64,000 nt of DNA from Diploptera punctata (GCA_030220185.1 JASPKZ010004202.1:3211001-3275000), one strand, 5' to 3'; shown: positions 10,503 to 21,729, counted from the first letter of the stretch. Made by a program: numbers and translations. Notes: generated by a model not told the origin, from the letters alone.

Positions 10503-10730
10503 TTTTTAAACTGTTTTTGAGTCCGGCAGTCCTTGATATACGAGGGGAGGGAATTCCAGAGTCGGGTGGCTGAAACAAGGAAGGATGAGGAATAGTGAGA
10601 TGTTCAATGTAGAGGAACAGCTAGAGTTATTTTTTTTTTTCGAACCTGTGTTTAAGTTGTGGTGGGAAGATGGTAAATGGAAACGAATAGAAATATAAAG
10701 GCGTGATGAGGTGGACAAAGTGTTATATAA
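10503..10730 (-). pseudogene. CR1-like LINE C-terminal fragment
   Basis: On the minus strand the frame gives VSATRLWNSLPSYIKDCRT, the conserved LWNSLP..I/VRDC motif near the end of CR1-like ORF2. The rest is frameshifted. Positions 10731-11083 hold nothing I recognise. Confidence 0.65.
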
Positions 10731-11083
10731 AAAGCATGTCTAAATAAAAAAAGTTTTCCCCCCACACATGAAGTACAGTAATCAAACAGTTAATAACTTC
10801 CTTTATATCATATAAATGCGATGATATATGAATAGTTTAAAGGAGGCACTTCATAAATAATCTGATAGTTATTTTGTTCGCCTGGAGATGTCAGCCGGGA
10901 GAAGCAATAAATATGATAACTGTCTTGAGAGCTGCTTATGCTAAATTCACTCGGTTGCATTCCTGTCAAGGTAATGATTAATGTAAGCAGCTTACCAGTT
11001 ACTATTACCTACTCGCATTTCCAATTTTATTTACGTTGCTCATTTCAATCCACGTATTTATTTTTACATATGACATAATAATA

Positions 11084-11158
<75 letters not shown>
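11084..11158. repeat. (AAT)n, LINE tail
   Basis: About 25 AAT triplets forming the 3' tail of the minus-strand CR1-like LINE that follows. Confidence 0.95.
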
Positions 11159-11159
<1 letters not shown>

Positions 11160-11640
11160 GCTTTATTTTACCTGGCAGAGTTAAGGCCTTAAGGCCTCGT
11201 CTGACACTCAACCAGGTATTAAAAAATACAAAAAAATAGTCTTACATCTAAATTACAATAAACATAAACGATTACATTTTATATATACAATACAATTATT
11301 GTTTATAATGTATTTTGATTTACTCTAGATTTAACGAATTAAATATAATATGTATAAGATACATAAAAAACGTGAAAAATTATTAATGACATAGTATAAA
11401 TTTAAATAAATAGAGAAAAATTAATTATTAGACAACAGGTAACTGTATAAGCGTGACTTAAAGGTACCAAGTGTGCGGCAACCACTAATATGTTGAGGAA
11501 GGACCATTCCAGGAGGGGCAGAGACTACTGTGAAGGAAGTAGAATAAGAGGAAGTGTTAGATTCTTAAAAATGAACTTCATGGTATAGGCAAGTCTGCAG
11601 CCGGCAGTTGAAGAGTTCACAGAGAGCACACAGAATCTCC
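11159..11640 (-). pseudogene. CR1-like LINE, 3' end
   Basis: Starts at the conserved 3' terminus (AGCTTTATTTTACCTGGCAG, with hairpin AAGGCC-TTAA-GGCCTT at 11183-11198) and extends into the post-RT coding end, parallel to 21049-21640 (GTGTGCGGCAACCACTAAT, GTAGAATAAGAGGAAGTG). Confidence 0.75.
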
Positions 11641-11739
11641 TGAAGATGTCTACTGCAGCGACAGATGAAACGTCGGGTTTGAATAAAACTGGAGTATGGC
11701 CAATCAGCCTGGAAGACCAACTTGAGACAATTTCAATTA

Positions 11740-12290
11740 GGCTACACTGTGCAACAAAAAAGGAACTTTATTTTGTCTCAGAAAGAAAAATATGTGATTC
11801 TGATAGTATTTTTTCTCCTGAATTCAAATAGTATAGTTTTTCTCCATCACGCAAGGTTTCCGAGAGACGGAAATTTATAATTTCAAACACTTTAATATTT
11901 TCTACATTCGTAACTACACAATATTCGAACATTCGGACTCACCTAGAAAGTAAGAAATGACGATTTTCTGCTATATTTCGCCTGTGGAGCATCCCTCTTG
12001 AAGGTCCAACAATAATCGGCCAGCATATTAGGATTCCATTTGCATTGATATCTCTTTTCCATAGCTGAAATCTCCTGTTGAAACTGTTCCCCGTGCTCAT
12101 CGCTCACTGCGCCAAGATTTTCCGGTTTATTAAAGAAAGTAATTATTTAAATCCATTAATTGAAACTGAAATAAAAATGTTGTGGGTGCTGGAGAAATTC
12201 CGAATACATATTTGAAAACACGATAAAAAACTGAATTAAGCACAACTATTGGTACTCATGAGACAAAAATCATGTTGACCAGTGTTATTA
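11740..12290 (-). mobile_element. Protein-coding repeat (NLGAVSDEHGE family), better copy
   Basis: Inverse partner of 9060-9610. The minus strand carries an apparent 3' splice site (TTTTTATTTCAG) upstream of an open terminal exon, then a 3' UTR shared with the other copy. The family and its mobility mechanism are not clear to me. Confidence 0.6.
11943..12140 (-). CDS. C-terminal exon of NLGAVSDEHGE repeat protein (partial)
   Basis: Sixty-five intact codons plus stop: PENLGAVSDEHGEQFQQEIS, MEKRYQCKWNPNMLADYCW, then a basic end KYSRKSSFLTF. From memory, this motif set ends many uncharacterised repetitive proteins in arthropods and some other invertebrates; no biochemical role is known to me. 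The likely true exon start lies upstream of 12140. Two inverted copies in 3 kb support a mobile or amplified origin rather than a host gene. Confidence 0.6.
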   Translation of the reverse strand, partial: TFFNKPENLGAVSDEHGEQFQQEISAMEKRYQCKWNPNMLADYCWTFKRDAPQAKYSRKSSFLTF

Positions 12291-12508
12291 TCTTAACAGA
12301 TGGCCAGACATAACACAACATTTTTTATCACAACCCAATACCCAAAAAAAAAAAAATCACAAATAACATTTTTTTGAACTACCCGAAGAGGGCAAAAAAT
12401 GATATACTAAAGCGGGGAGAGCAGGTTCGCCTGTATCTCATTTACATCACTTAAAAATTATAACTTTTTTCTTTTGCAGTATTATTATTATATAGTGTGT
12501 TAGTGCCA

Positions 12509-13345
12509 GTACTACTGGCCGATAGCGAGGAGATACTAAAGGCCAACACGCACACACTATTGAGTAACACTAAGAAATTAGGACTGGAAGTAAATATCGG
12601 TAAAACTAAATATATGGTCACACGTAGAAATTCAGTATATAATGGAAATGGACAGCTAATGAACCAAATGCGGGGAAATTTGAGGAAGTGGATGAATTCT
12701 ATGAATTCAAAACCTAGGAAAACAATAATCACAACAGAAATGAGATGCAAAAAGAAATTAAACATAGGTTCAATTCGGGAAAATGCATTTGCAGAGACTT
12801 TTTGATTTGTCCCAACTCATTTCAAAAAAAAACGTTATAGTAAGCTGAAATATATATAAAACTATTATTTCTACCAGTTATATTATATGGGTGCGAAACA
12901 GGGACTCTTACTTTAAGGGAGGAAAGGAGATTACGAGTATTTGAGGAATAAAGTTCTATTAGGAAAATTTTTGGACCAAAGAGAATGAACAGACAGCGGA
13001 ATGGAGAAGGGAGTAACATTTAACAATGAACTACATGGTCTGTATAGGAAGCCAGATATAATACTAACAGTTACGTCTAGTAGACTGCGATGGGCAGGAC
13101 ATGTTGCGCGTATGGGGAATGAAGGACGTGCATGGAAGCTTCTTGTAGGAAAACCAGAGGGAAAACGCCCAGTTGGTAGGCCAAGAATGAGGTGGGAGAA
13201 CAACATTAACTATGATTTGAGGGAAGCAGATTATACAGGGAATGATTGGAAAGCATTAGCTCAGGATAGGGATGTATGGAGAGCTTATGTCCGCGCGGCC
13301 ATGAACCTTCGGGTTCGATAGTGCCAGTGAGTAAGTAAGTAAGTT
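12509..13345 (+). pseudogene. RTE1 LINE, 5'-truncated copy
   Basis: Starts just after the RT YADD box (LLADSEEILKANTHTLLSNT), then KKLGLEVNIGKTKYMVTRR, a damaged middle, and the post-RT end RLRWAGHVARMGNEGRAWK and RPRMRWENNINYDLRE, ending with VRAAMNLRVR and a stop. The 3' tail is GTGAGTAAGTAAGTAAG. Small deletions and frameshifts around 12680 and 12950 disable it. Confidence 0.85.
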
Positions 13346-13504
13346 AGTGCCAGTGGATAAAACGTGACAACGCCGCTTGATATGCTAAATATTTATCCGT
13401 GCAAAATAGACCTATCTAACCATAAAGCAAAGCGCCTGTAAAATGCTGAGTCCACTATAGTAATCCTATAAACTTCAAATATCTTGTATCTTGCAAGCCC
13501 TTGT

Positions 13505-13735
13505 TTCCTCAACGAGATTTAGTTACACTTGTGTTCGTATATATGTCATTGGAGTGGTCCGTGGTCAGCGTCACGTCTTATAGTTACATCTAGGAAACCA
13601 AGGTAGTACTAGGACGGCAAAGTATGTATAGATACCTTTTCATTCAGACTTAAGGATCTTTTACGAGCCTGAAAATCTTCAGACTCGGGACCCACGACTT
13701 GAAGTCCCTCCCGGAGGACTTGCTCCTTGGTAATA
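13505..13735 (-). mobile_element. SINE-E, 5'-truncated
   Basis: Body of the family also seen at 30241-30923 and 39806-40071: GATTTAGTTACACTTGTG, GAGTGGTCCGTGGTCAGCG, AATCTTCAGACTCGGGACC and AGTCCCTCCCGGAGGACTT. The tRNA-like head is missing. Confidence 0.8.
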
Positions 13736-13782
13736 CGTCAAAAAAGTCTGCGCAGAGAATAAACGAACTTCAAAGAGCAATA

Positions 13783-14206
13783 AAACCAGTTATACTATAT
13801 GGATGCGAAACGTGGACTCTTACTTTAAGGTAGGAAAATTTTGGACCAAAGAGAGATGAACAGACAGATGAATGGAGAAGATTGAATAACAGTGAACTAC
13901 ATGGTCTTTATAGGAAGCCAGATATAATGAGAACAGTGAAGTCTCGTAGACTGCGATGGGTAGGACATGTGGCACGAATGGGGAATGAAAGACGTGCATG
14001 GAAGCTTCTTGTAGGAAAACCAGGGGGAAAATGCCCAGTTGGTAGACCAAGAATGAGGTGGAAGAATAACATTAACTATGATTTGACGGAAGCAGATTAT
14101 ATAGGGGATGATAGGAAAACATTGGTTCAAGTTAGGGTTATATAGAGAACATATGTCCGCGCGGCCATGAACCTACGGGTTCGATAGTGCCAGTGAGTTA
14201 ATTAGT
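13783..14206 (+). pseudogene. RTE1 LINE 3' fragment
   Basis: ILYGCETWTL-like start, then ELHGLYRKPDIMRTVKSRR, RLRWVGHVARMGNERRAWK and the RPRMRWKNNINYDLTE end, with tail GTGAGTTAATTAGTT. Point changes and frameshifts are present near the end. Confidence 0.85.
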
Positions 14207-14281
14207 TCAAAGAGCAGTAAACACTTGTTGGGCTTCTCACCTTATCAGAAGCCATGAACATGTGCCTACAAGTGGCTCAAC

Positions 14282-15369
14282 TAACTTACTTACTCACTGG
14301 CACTATCGAACCCGTAGGTTCATGGCCGCGCGGACTTAAGCTCTCCATACATCCCTATCCTGAGCTAATGCTTTCCAATCATTTCCTGTATAATCTACTT
14401 CCCTCAAATCATAGTTAATGTTATTCTCCCACCTCATTCTAGGTCTACCAACTGGGCGTTTTCCCTCTGGCTTTCCTACAAGAAGCTTCCATGCAAGTCT
14501 TTCATTCCCCATACGTGCAACATGTCCTGCCCATCGCAGTCTACGAGACTGAACTGTTCTTATTATATTTGGCTTCCTATAAAGACCGTGTAGTTCATTG
14601 TTATGTAGTCTTCTCCATTCACCTGTCTGTTCATCTCTCTTTGGTCCAAAAATTTTCCTAAATACTTTATTCTCAAATACTTGTAATCTTCTTTCCTCCC
14701 TTAAAGTAAGAGTCCATGTTTCGCACCCATATAATATAACTGGTAGAATAATAGTTTTATATATTTTCAGTAGTACACCGCTGTGGTCTCGAGGTAGCGT
14801 GCTGCCTTGTCACGCAGCGGACCTGGGTTCGATCCCCGGTCGGGGCAGTTTTTCTGGTTGAGGTTTTTATCGGGGTTTTTCCTCACATGTAAGACAAATG
14901 TCAGGAACACTTTAAGGCCCAAACGGTCCCCGAAATCATATGGCCATCATCTGCATCATCATCCTTATCATTATCATCATCATCCTTCACCGGTGTGGAA
15001 AGCAACGGGAAGCTACCACACCTACACAATTCCCTAGTAAAGCTGCAAGCATAGCATGAAAATGCTGTGATTGCAGTGAAGGACCTGCCCTCGGGCAGAA
15101 TTACTATGGATGGATATTTTAAGTTTAACGTTTTTTGAAAGGAGTTGGGACATCAAGAGTCTCTGCAATGCATAATAGCACGCATTTCCAGAATTGAGCC
15201 TATGTTTAATTTCTTTGTGCATCTCATTCCTATTTGTGATTATTGTTCCTAGGTATTTGAATTCAGCCACTTCCTCAAAATTTCCCTCATTTGTCATTAG
15301 CTGTCCATATCCATTATATAATTTATTTCTACGTGTGACCATATATTTAGTTTTATTGATATTTACTTC
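14282..15369 (-). pseudogene. RTE1 LINE copy, split by SINE-A
   Basis: Minus-strand RTE1 from tail (CTTACTTACTCACTGG) through the post-RT region, interrupted at 14771-15113 and resuming with the segment encoding MVTRRNKLYNGYGQL and FKYLGTIITNRNEM. Its 3' end faces the 3' end of the plus-strand copy 75 bases away. Confidence 0.85.
14771..15113 (+). mobile_element. SINE-A, full length
   Basis: The tRNA-like head has A-box region GTGGTCTCGAGGTAGCGTG and B box GGTTCGATCCCCGG. The body contains TAAGACAAATGTCAGGA, (ATC)n and GTGTGGAAAGCAACGGGAAG, and ends TACTATGGATGG. A 10-bp duplication ATATTTTCAG/ATATTTTAAG flanks it inside RTE1. Near the 3' end CTGCC-CTCG-GGCAG forms a small hairpin. Confidence 0.9.
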
Positions 15370-15445
15370 CAGGAATCAATTATCGTACCAATTTATAAGA
15401 AAGGACATAAAACTGATTGCAACCAACTTGATGTCTTAATCCCAA
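15370..15445 (+). pseudogene. LINE RT-domain scrap
   Basis: Encodes IIVPIYKKGHKTDCNQLD, the start of the reverse-transcriptase domain of RTE-like LINEs, then degenerates. It abuts the minus-strand RTE1 copy. Positions 15446-16009 hold nothing I recognise. Confidence 0.5.
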
Positions 15446-16009
15446 CCTCGGTCCATGTAATAATACATTGTAAGAAAATTACTTATCCAATATTCAAGTC
15501 AACAATACTGCTACATGTAAAGTAAATAGGAATGTTGGTGGGTGTAGAAAAGTTGGGTATATTATAATGGGAGGACTTTTGGAGCGGGAGTGTGCGGGCA
15601 CATTCACAAAGCGTCACCTCAGTGCCCTTTTGTTAATGTCCCACCTCACAATCTGACTTCCATTCACAATATGCGGGCTTTACAGCAACCCCACAAAATT
15701 ATGTCCCACGACTTTAACAATTTTTCCTTTTGTTGGGGAAAAAAAAATCTAAATGAGATTACAGAATTATTATTCTAGCAATGTAGCGAAAATATCCACG
15801 CGAATGTAATATGAAATCAACAGTTCGCGGGATTGGCAAAAAATTGCTGACTCAATTCTCTAAAGTGACATGAAAATTAGAAATCCATTTTAATTGTGTG
15901 ATTAAATATATAACCTCATATATTAATAAACTATTGATTACTTCTCGCAAAAGTCAATTTTTGAACTCCAAATTCAATTTATTTTTCATTATATGCGCAT
16001 ATATTTATC

Positions 16010-16720
16010 TTAAGTAATGGTACGAGTGATTTCCAAATCTAGAGAATTTGGAAATCAAGAGTGGCATTTGTTAGGACTATTTAACGTATAAAATCAAGCT
16101 GTTTACTCACAAAAAATATTTAAATATAGTTATTTTAAAATATTTATATATTTAATGTAAACGGGGATGTTTTGAAAACAAATGAGAAACATTTGTTGTG
16201 TTTCATTTGTTCATCACTGCAACCAGATCATATTTATTGCCGAATAGAATCGCAATATTTTAAGAATGCACCCTAATGGAGAGAAAACGAAACATATCAA
16301 ACTGTATATAGCCAACATTACAGGTTATTAATTAATTTCTGATGTCCTATGATGTAAATATGTCAGTTATATTTTTGTGGAACGTTAATTCCTGGGAAAT
16401 AATATGTTTAAGAAAGTGCAAAAAATGGTTTTCTTTTATTATGATATAATCAATTACTATGAATATTCTTCTATTATATTCCGCAATCAGTTTCTGTTTG
16501 CATTCGTGCACTACATATATACAATCTTGCAGCCGTACTTTCGTCACTGCAAAATAATTCTATGACGTATTCAGAATGTTAAAATGGAGGAGCTTTATTT
16601 TATAGCGATACAATTAAACTGATAAAATCGAGGTGAAAAACGACTGTGATTGGTTGTAAATCAAAATCATTGAAACGTGATTGGTCATTGACTCCCATTT
16701 TGGGCATGAGTTAAAAAGTC
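16010..16720 (+). repeat. P/U unit copy F (diverged)
   Basis: Shortened palindrome (GTACGAGTGATTTCC ... GAGTGGCATTTGTTAG), GACTATTTAAC at 16075 and U ending GTTAAAAAGTC. Belongs with copies H and I to a variant subtype (ACATTACAGGTTATTAATT insert). Confidence 0.8.
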
Positions 16721-16729
16721 ATACCAAAG

Positions 16730-17017
16730 TATTATGCCAGTCCAGCCTGGGGACATGCCGCAGCCTCCCACATTAATAATCTACAAATAGCCCAAAATAA
16801 AGCCCTAAGAATCATACTCCATGCAGACCGCCAAACTCAGATCTCCATACTACACGATGTCACAGAAATCTCTTACATAATAGACCATATAAAACACTTA
16901 GCACACAGACAAAGAGACACAATTCTTACACATAAAAACAGACTAATAAACGAGATAGGTAATACACAAATACACACTACACTACGATACAGGACACCAA
17001 TGCATATAATACTTTAA
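16730..17017 (+). pseudogene. Jockey-like ORF2 C-terminus
   Basis: Ninety-five open codons and a stop: YYASPAWGHAAASHINNLQ, IAQNKALRIILHADRQTQIS, then HIKHLAHRQRDTILTHKNR. This is the classic end of Jockey-clade ORF2 after the RT domain (YASPVWG..A..HI..LQ..QNK.LR). The copy is 5'-truncated at the end of P/U copy F. Positions 17018-17342 are probably its 3' UTR; I see no match to the Gag-only 3' region. Confidence 0.75.
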
Positions 17018-17342
17018 TTCTTAACGCATCATAAAATACTCTAAGAAACAAAGGCCGTGTTATTAATGCTTATTACTTAATCTATTCCTCGTCGTAAATA
17101 AAATCTTGCACATAAGTTCATAAAAAATCAGTAGTAAATTCTCAATACATTCACTCAATATAACTTACAATCAGCCATAAAACAGAGAGAGGAATACTCT
17201 CCTTGTTTATCATATAAAATAAACAGAACACTTAAATAAAAGCACATAAAGATATCGGGTCAAGACCTTCATAAGGTCGGTACCAAATCCATACTTAAAA
17301 TAATTGCTCTAGGGTATGATTTGTGTTCATTGTAATTGTTGA

Positions 17343-17993
17343 TCTTAGTATTACAGCGGTTCCGTCCACGGTATCTTTACCTCGTCGTGATGGAGAGGCA
17401 TGCGTGCTTAAATGACCCTGTGAGCTATACCGGCAGTAGCATGCCGGACAGGTCGAAGGCTATAATGCATCCGAAAAAGGTACCTCGGACGAAAGAGTAA
17501 CGATCTTTCATTTAAAAACGCAACCGTCAAGAAACGCGGACATGGATTCCACTGGAGTAAAATTTTCCGGATGTAAAATTGTCCCGCATTCGGTTCTCGG
17601 GGTGGGGACTACTTCAGGGAATCTATACCAAAGACTCAAAGAGAGATGAACAGACAAGCGAAAGGAGAAGACTGATTAACAGTGAGTTACATGATGTTTA
17701 TAGGAAACCAGATATAATAAGAATATTTAAGTCACTCAGAGAGCGATAGGCAGGACATGTGGCACGAATGGGAAATGAAATAGTGATATTGAAGCTTCTT
17801 GTAGGAAAGTAAGAGGGAAAACTCACAGTTGGTAGACAAAGAATGAGGTGGGAGAATAACATTAACTATGAATTGAGGCATGAATATTATACGGGGAATT
17901 ATTGGAAAATATTAGCTCAGGATAGGGATGTTTGGAGAGGTTATCCGCGCGGCCATGAACCTATAGATTCGACAGTGCCAGTTAGTTAGTTAC
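17343..17993 (+). mobile_element. RTE1 copy with large internal deletion
   Basis: The first ~280 bases are an RTE-type leader (GTATCTTTACCTCGTCGTG, GAGGCATGCGTGCTTAAATG, GGGGTGGGGACTACTTCAGG), also found alone at 34171-34430. At about 17628 it jumps straight to the post-RT end (CAAAGAGAGATGAACAGAC) and the normal 3' terminus. Endonuclease and RT domains are missing. Confidence 0.65.
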
Positions 17994-18183
17994 TATTTCA
18001 TTTGTTACATGCAAAGTAACAGTTTTAATAATAATAGCTATCATTGCAGCCAATGGCCGTGTAGAAAGAACTGTTTCCATGTCTTACAGAAGTCTGTTAT
18101 CGATGTTCCTATGTTTTTACACTGTAACAGGTGATATCGGTCGCAGTGCGACAGTAACGGTTTTGTAACAATTTAGCTGATTG

Positions 18184-18640
18184 TTGGCGGCTCCGTGGCG
18201 CAAGCAGTTGCTCGCCTCTCACCGCTGGGGTCCTGAGATCGACTCTGGGTCACTCCATGTGAGTTTCGTGGAGCCTTGTCAGGGTTGTCTCCCGTTTTTC
18301 CTTGCCACAATTTCATTCCACCGTTTCTCCATACGCATCTCATCCATTTCGTTTCATTTCTTTCATCTGCCCACGTGATGGTGCGTCAGGTGGTATTTGG
18401 CCGGCACCCTTGTCTACTATGCGTATTGCATTGCCCATTGTGCTACATACTGGAACCTCAATTGTGGCTTCTTGGTAGCCAAATTTCACAAGTGTGTGTC
18501 TGTATGGAGCTGTAATTCACTTAGCTCAAGCGTATTGTACGGCATACACTTGTCATTCATAGACCTCTATATTTATGGGGATTCATCTCATCTCATCCCT
18601 CGACCCTACCCTGAGTTGGACACGAGTTCAGGATATTTTT
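18184..18640 (+). mobile_element. SINE-D (tRNA-derived), single copy
   Basis: Head GGCGGCTCCGTGGCGCAAG with B-box-like GAGATCGACTCTGGG, then a ~370-base body with no match elsewhere in the window. Strand and limits come from the tRNA-like head. It could instead be a tRNA pseudogene fused to unrelated sequence. Confidence 0.5.
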
Positions 18641-18845
18641 AAACTGATTGTTAAATAGTATATTACGATGCGAGGTTGGGAAGTGGTTTTTACAAAATCG
18701 AGGAAAATGTTTAATTAACGAGATTCTGTAAAACACTTCACAAACTTGCGTTGTACTTTTTTTTGCGGTGTGGTGTTTTCGAAATAATAAATAATATTAA
18801 AATAATAACATATTTGTTGGAAATATATGCGTTCATTATTTAACA

Positions 18846-18973
18846 TGAAAGGAAAACATCAAGACAGTAATGCAAGCAAGAGGGCTAAGCATTGAAGATG
18901 CCCAAAATCGTAGGCTTTGGAGGTTAGGCACGGGAAGACGGCAGCAGCTGTAAAAACCCGAAGATAGAGAGAT
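18846..18973 (+). pseudogene. LINE2 3' end
   Basis: Matches 965-1094: GGAAAACATCAAGACAG, TAAGCATTGAAGATGCCCA, CACGGGAAGACGGCAGCAGC. Confidence 0.7.
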
Positions 18974-19241
18974 AGATAAACAATTGACTAACGTTAACAG
19001 TATGGGTAATGTTTATTAGTTGAAACAACAGGAGGCCGTGAGACCAATTTAGTGACAAAATGCCTGCAAGTACGTATTTATTGTTTTAAATTGTTTCAAA
19101 TAAAGTCAGTTCATTTAAAATGCAGTGATTTGTTTCGTATAATGTATATTAACGCTACCTTTTGGATATTATTTTTTTGTATATACATTGTATTTAGTAT
19201 ACATAGATGGCAGTGGTTTTACTTTCCACACGCGTGTTTGT

Positions 19242-19745
19242 CATCATCATCATCATCATCATCTTCATTCATGGATTAGGTCTGTTGACCCGTTCCGACT
19301 TCAGCCCATCTCTTTCTAGGTCTGCCCACATCTCGGGTGCCTTTAGGTTTGTATTTTGTTATTTGTTTTGGATATCTATCTTCATTCATTCTGTCTATGT
19401 GTTGCTTCCATTTTTGTCTATATGTATCCATATTATCAGTTATTGCAAATATTTCAAGTTCCTGTCTTATTTCTGTGTTCTTGATTCTGTCTTCCTTAGT
19501 GCACCCTTTAACAGATCTCAAAAATTTCATTTCTGCCGCCGTTATCCTACTTAGGTCTTGTTTTTTATGTATCCAGGCTTCTGAACCATAGAGCAGTACC
19601 GGTACTGCCAACATTTTATAAAATTTCAGTTGGGTCTCTCTTGTTGTTTTGTTATTTAGTGTTCGTTTTATCGTACCACATATTCCCTGGAATTTTGCTA
19701 TTTTATTATTTATATCATTATCATAATTAAATGAAATGTCACATC
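19242..19745 (-). pseudogene. LINE2 5'-truncated insertion with 20-bp duplication
   Basis: Flanked by an exact 20-base duplication (19222-19241 and 19746-19765, CTTTCCACACGCGTGTTTGT). The minus frame, open for about 155 codons, reads LLYGSEAWIHKKQDLSRITA, AEMKFLRSVKGCTKEDRIKN, then HIDRMNEDRYPKQITKYKP and GRPRKRW: the end of an RTE-like ORF. The tail is (GAT)n. The intact frame and exact duplication suggest a young insertion. Confidence 0.85.
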
Positions 19746-20334
19746 CTTTCCACACGCGTGTTTGTAATATGTAATATTACAGTAAAGTTATTTAGGTTGG
19801 CAATCTCGAAATGTAGAAAGCTGAACTTTCAATCAAAGTCGCCATTGCTGTAAGTACGACAAAACGCACATTCGCTCAAAAATGTTATTTAAAATATAGA
19901 GACCAAAAGTTGAGCTGAAGGAGGGAATATGTGTCTTGTAAGCGTTCCGTTGAACTGAAAGCAGTTATCCTGATGGAAGTGACGAGTACATCATGCGGTC
20001 TCAAGTACAATATAACTCTGTTCTGAGATTTAATTTAAAAAGAGAATGACTCGAAATCCCAGGATTGGATGTACATAAATCAGGGGGTTTCAGCCCCTCG
20101 AGCTGAGCTGGCTTCTTCTGTAATGTATTGGAGCTACACACTTAAAACCAATTGCACTGCGACAGCCCACAAGTCTTCCTACTGGAGGGGAGGGCATCAG
20201 TTACTGTAGTGACATTTTATCTGCTATTGGACTCCAGAGATACTGGTCAATATCTAAATAGAACCACCCAAAACAAATGTTCAATGCTATCCTTAAATAT
20301 TATTTATTCGATTGCGAACTGTAGCCAACATTAA

Positions 20335-20335
<1 letters not shown>

Positions 20336-20384
<49 letters not shown>

Positions 20385-20405
20385 TAATAATAAATAATAT
20401 AATAA
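20336..20405. repeat. (AAT)n, LINE tail
   Basis: AAT triplets with minor interruptions. Positions 19901-20335 hold nothing I recognise. Confidence 0.9.
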
Positions 20406-20580
20406 TAATGATTTATTTATTCTGGCAGAGTTAAGGTCATAAGGCCTTCTCTTCCTCTCAACCAGCACAAATTACAAGTACATATTTGACGATATAGATA
20501 TACGCTATACTAATTATAAAGAATTAAAAACATATTAAATGTTGGAATGTAAATTTCATGTACAAACAACATTTTATACA
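20406..20580 (-). pseudogene. CR1-like LINE, extreme 3' end
   Basis: TTATTCTGGCAGAGTTAAGG, a hairpin variant with one mismatch (20433-20448), and CTCTCAACCAG, then unrelated sequence. Confidence 0.65.
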
Positions 20581-20585
20581 ATGAT

Positions 20586-20634
20586 ATTATTAATAATAAT
20601 AATAATAATAAATAATAATACTAATACTAATAAT

Positions 20635-20667
<33 letters not shown>
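20586..20667. repeat. (AAT)n
   Basis: Interrupted AAT array next to the SINE-A 3' end. Confidence 0.9.
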
Positions 20668-20957
20668 CCATCCCTCCATAGTATTTCTGCCCGATGGCAG
20701 GTCTTTCACTGCGATCATAGCATTTTCATGCTATGCTTGCAGCTTTACTAGCGAATTGTAGGTGTGGTAGCTTTCCGTTTGTTTCCACATCGATGAAGGA
20801 TGATGATGATGATGATGACCATATGATTTCGGGGACCGTTTGGGCCTTAACGTTTTCCTGACATTTGTCTTACAGGTGAGAAAAAACCCGATAAAAACCT
20901 CACCCAGAAAAACTGCCCCGACAAGGGAGCACGCTACCTCGAGACCACAGCGTGGAC
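20668..20957 (-). mobile_element. SINE-A, B box deleted
   Basis: Minus-strand SINE-A from CCATCCCTCCATAGTA to CTCGAGACCACAGCG. About 30 bases covering the B box are missing (CCCCGACAAGGGAGCACGC), so this copy lacks an intact RNA polymerase III promoter. Confidence 0.8.
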
Positions 20958-21012
<55 letters not shown>

Positions 21013-21048
21013 GTAATAATAATAGTAATAATAATAATAATAATAATA
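20958..21048. repeat. (AAT)n, LINE tail
   Basis: About 30 AAT triplets. SINE-A sits between this and the array at 20586-20667. Confidence 0.95.
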
Positions 21049-21640
21049 GCTTTATTTTACCTGGCAGATTTAAGACCTTGTCTACCACTCAACCAGGTTT
21101 TAAAAAGTACAAAAATAAATAGTATTAAATCTACATTACAATAAACATAAACGATTACATGGCATAAATACAATACAATTATTATTTATAAGTATTTTGT
21201 TTAACTCTATATTTAATGAATTAAATATAATATGTTCAAGATATATAAAAAACGAGAAAAATTATTAATGACACAGTATAAATTTAAAGAAATAGAGAAA
21301 AAATAATTATTAAACAACAGGTAACTGTATAAGCGTGACTTATAAGTGCCAAGTGTGCGGCAACCCCTGATATCTTGAGGAAGGAAATTCCAGGAGCGAG
21401 CAGAGCCTTCTGTGAAGGAAGTAGAATAAGAGGAAGTGCTATGAAGAGGGATTGTTAGCAGACTGTTATCTTGTGACCTAGTGTCAATATTGTGGTAAGA
21501 AGATAACTTCTCAAATCTGGACGCCAGGTAACTGGGAGTGTAGGAATTCAGAAGCTTGAAAAGTAGTGAAAGAGAGTGAAATTTAGGTCTGTCAGTAAGA
21601 CGGAGCCAAGACAAGGTACTGAAGTGCTCGGAAATATGGT
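21049..21640 (-). pseudogene. CR1-like LINE, ORF2 C-terminus and 3' end
   Basis: A minus frame of about 130 codons reads SWLRLTDRPKFHSLSLLFKL, HNIDTRSQDNSLLTIPLHST, then ARSWNFLPQDIRGCRTLGTY: the conserved C-terminus of CR1/Kiri-like LINEs. The 3' end continues to TTAAATCTGCCAGGTAAAAT and the (ATT)n tail. Strongly 5'-truncated. Confidence 0.8.
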
Positions 21641-21729
21641 CATAACAGGGGACAATGAAAATTATAGTATAAATATGATAAATTAGACTAGAAAAACCAA
21701 TTAATATATATACCTTACACTGGGTAATG

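Larger units (their letters stand above)
18640..19900 (-). repeat. R1 copy 2, split by insertions
   Basis: Inverted match to 8275-8620 in three blocks: 19746-19900, about 19060-19241 and about 18645-18712. The first gap is a LINE2 insertion with exact target duplication. The second gap holds about 350 bases including a LINE2 3' end. Confidence 0.65.
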
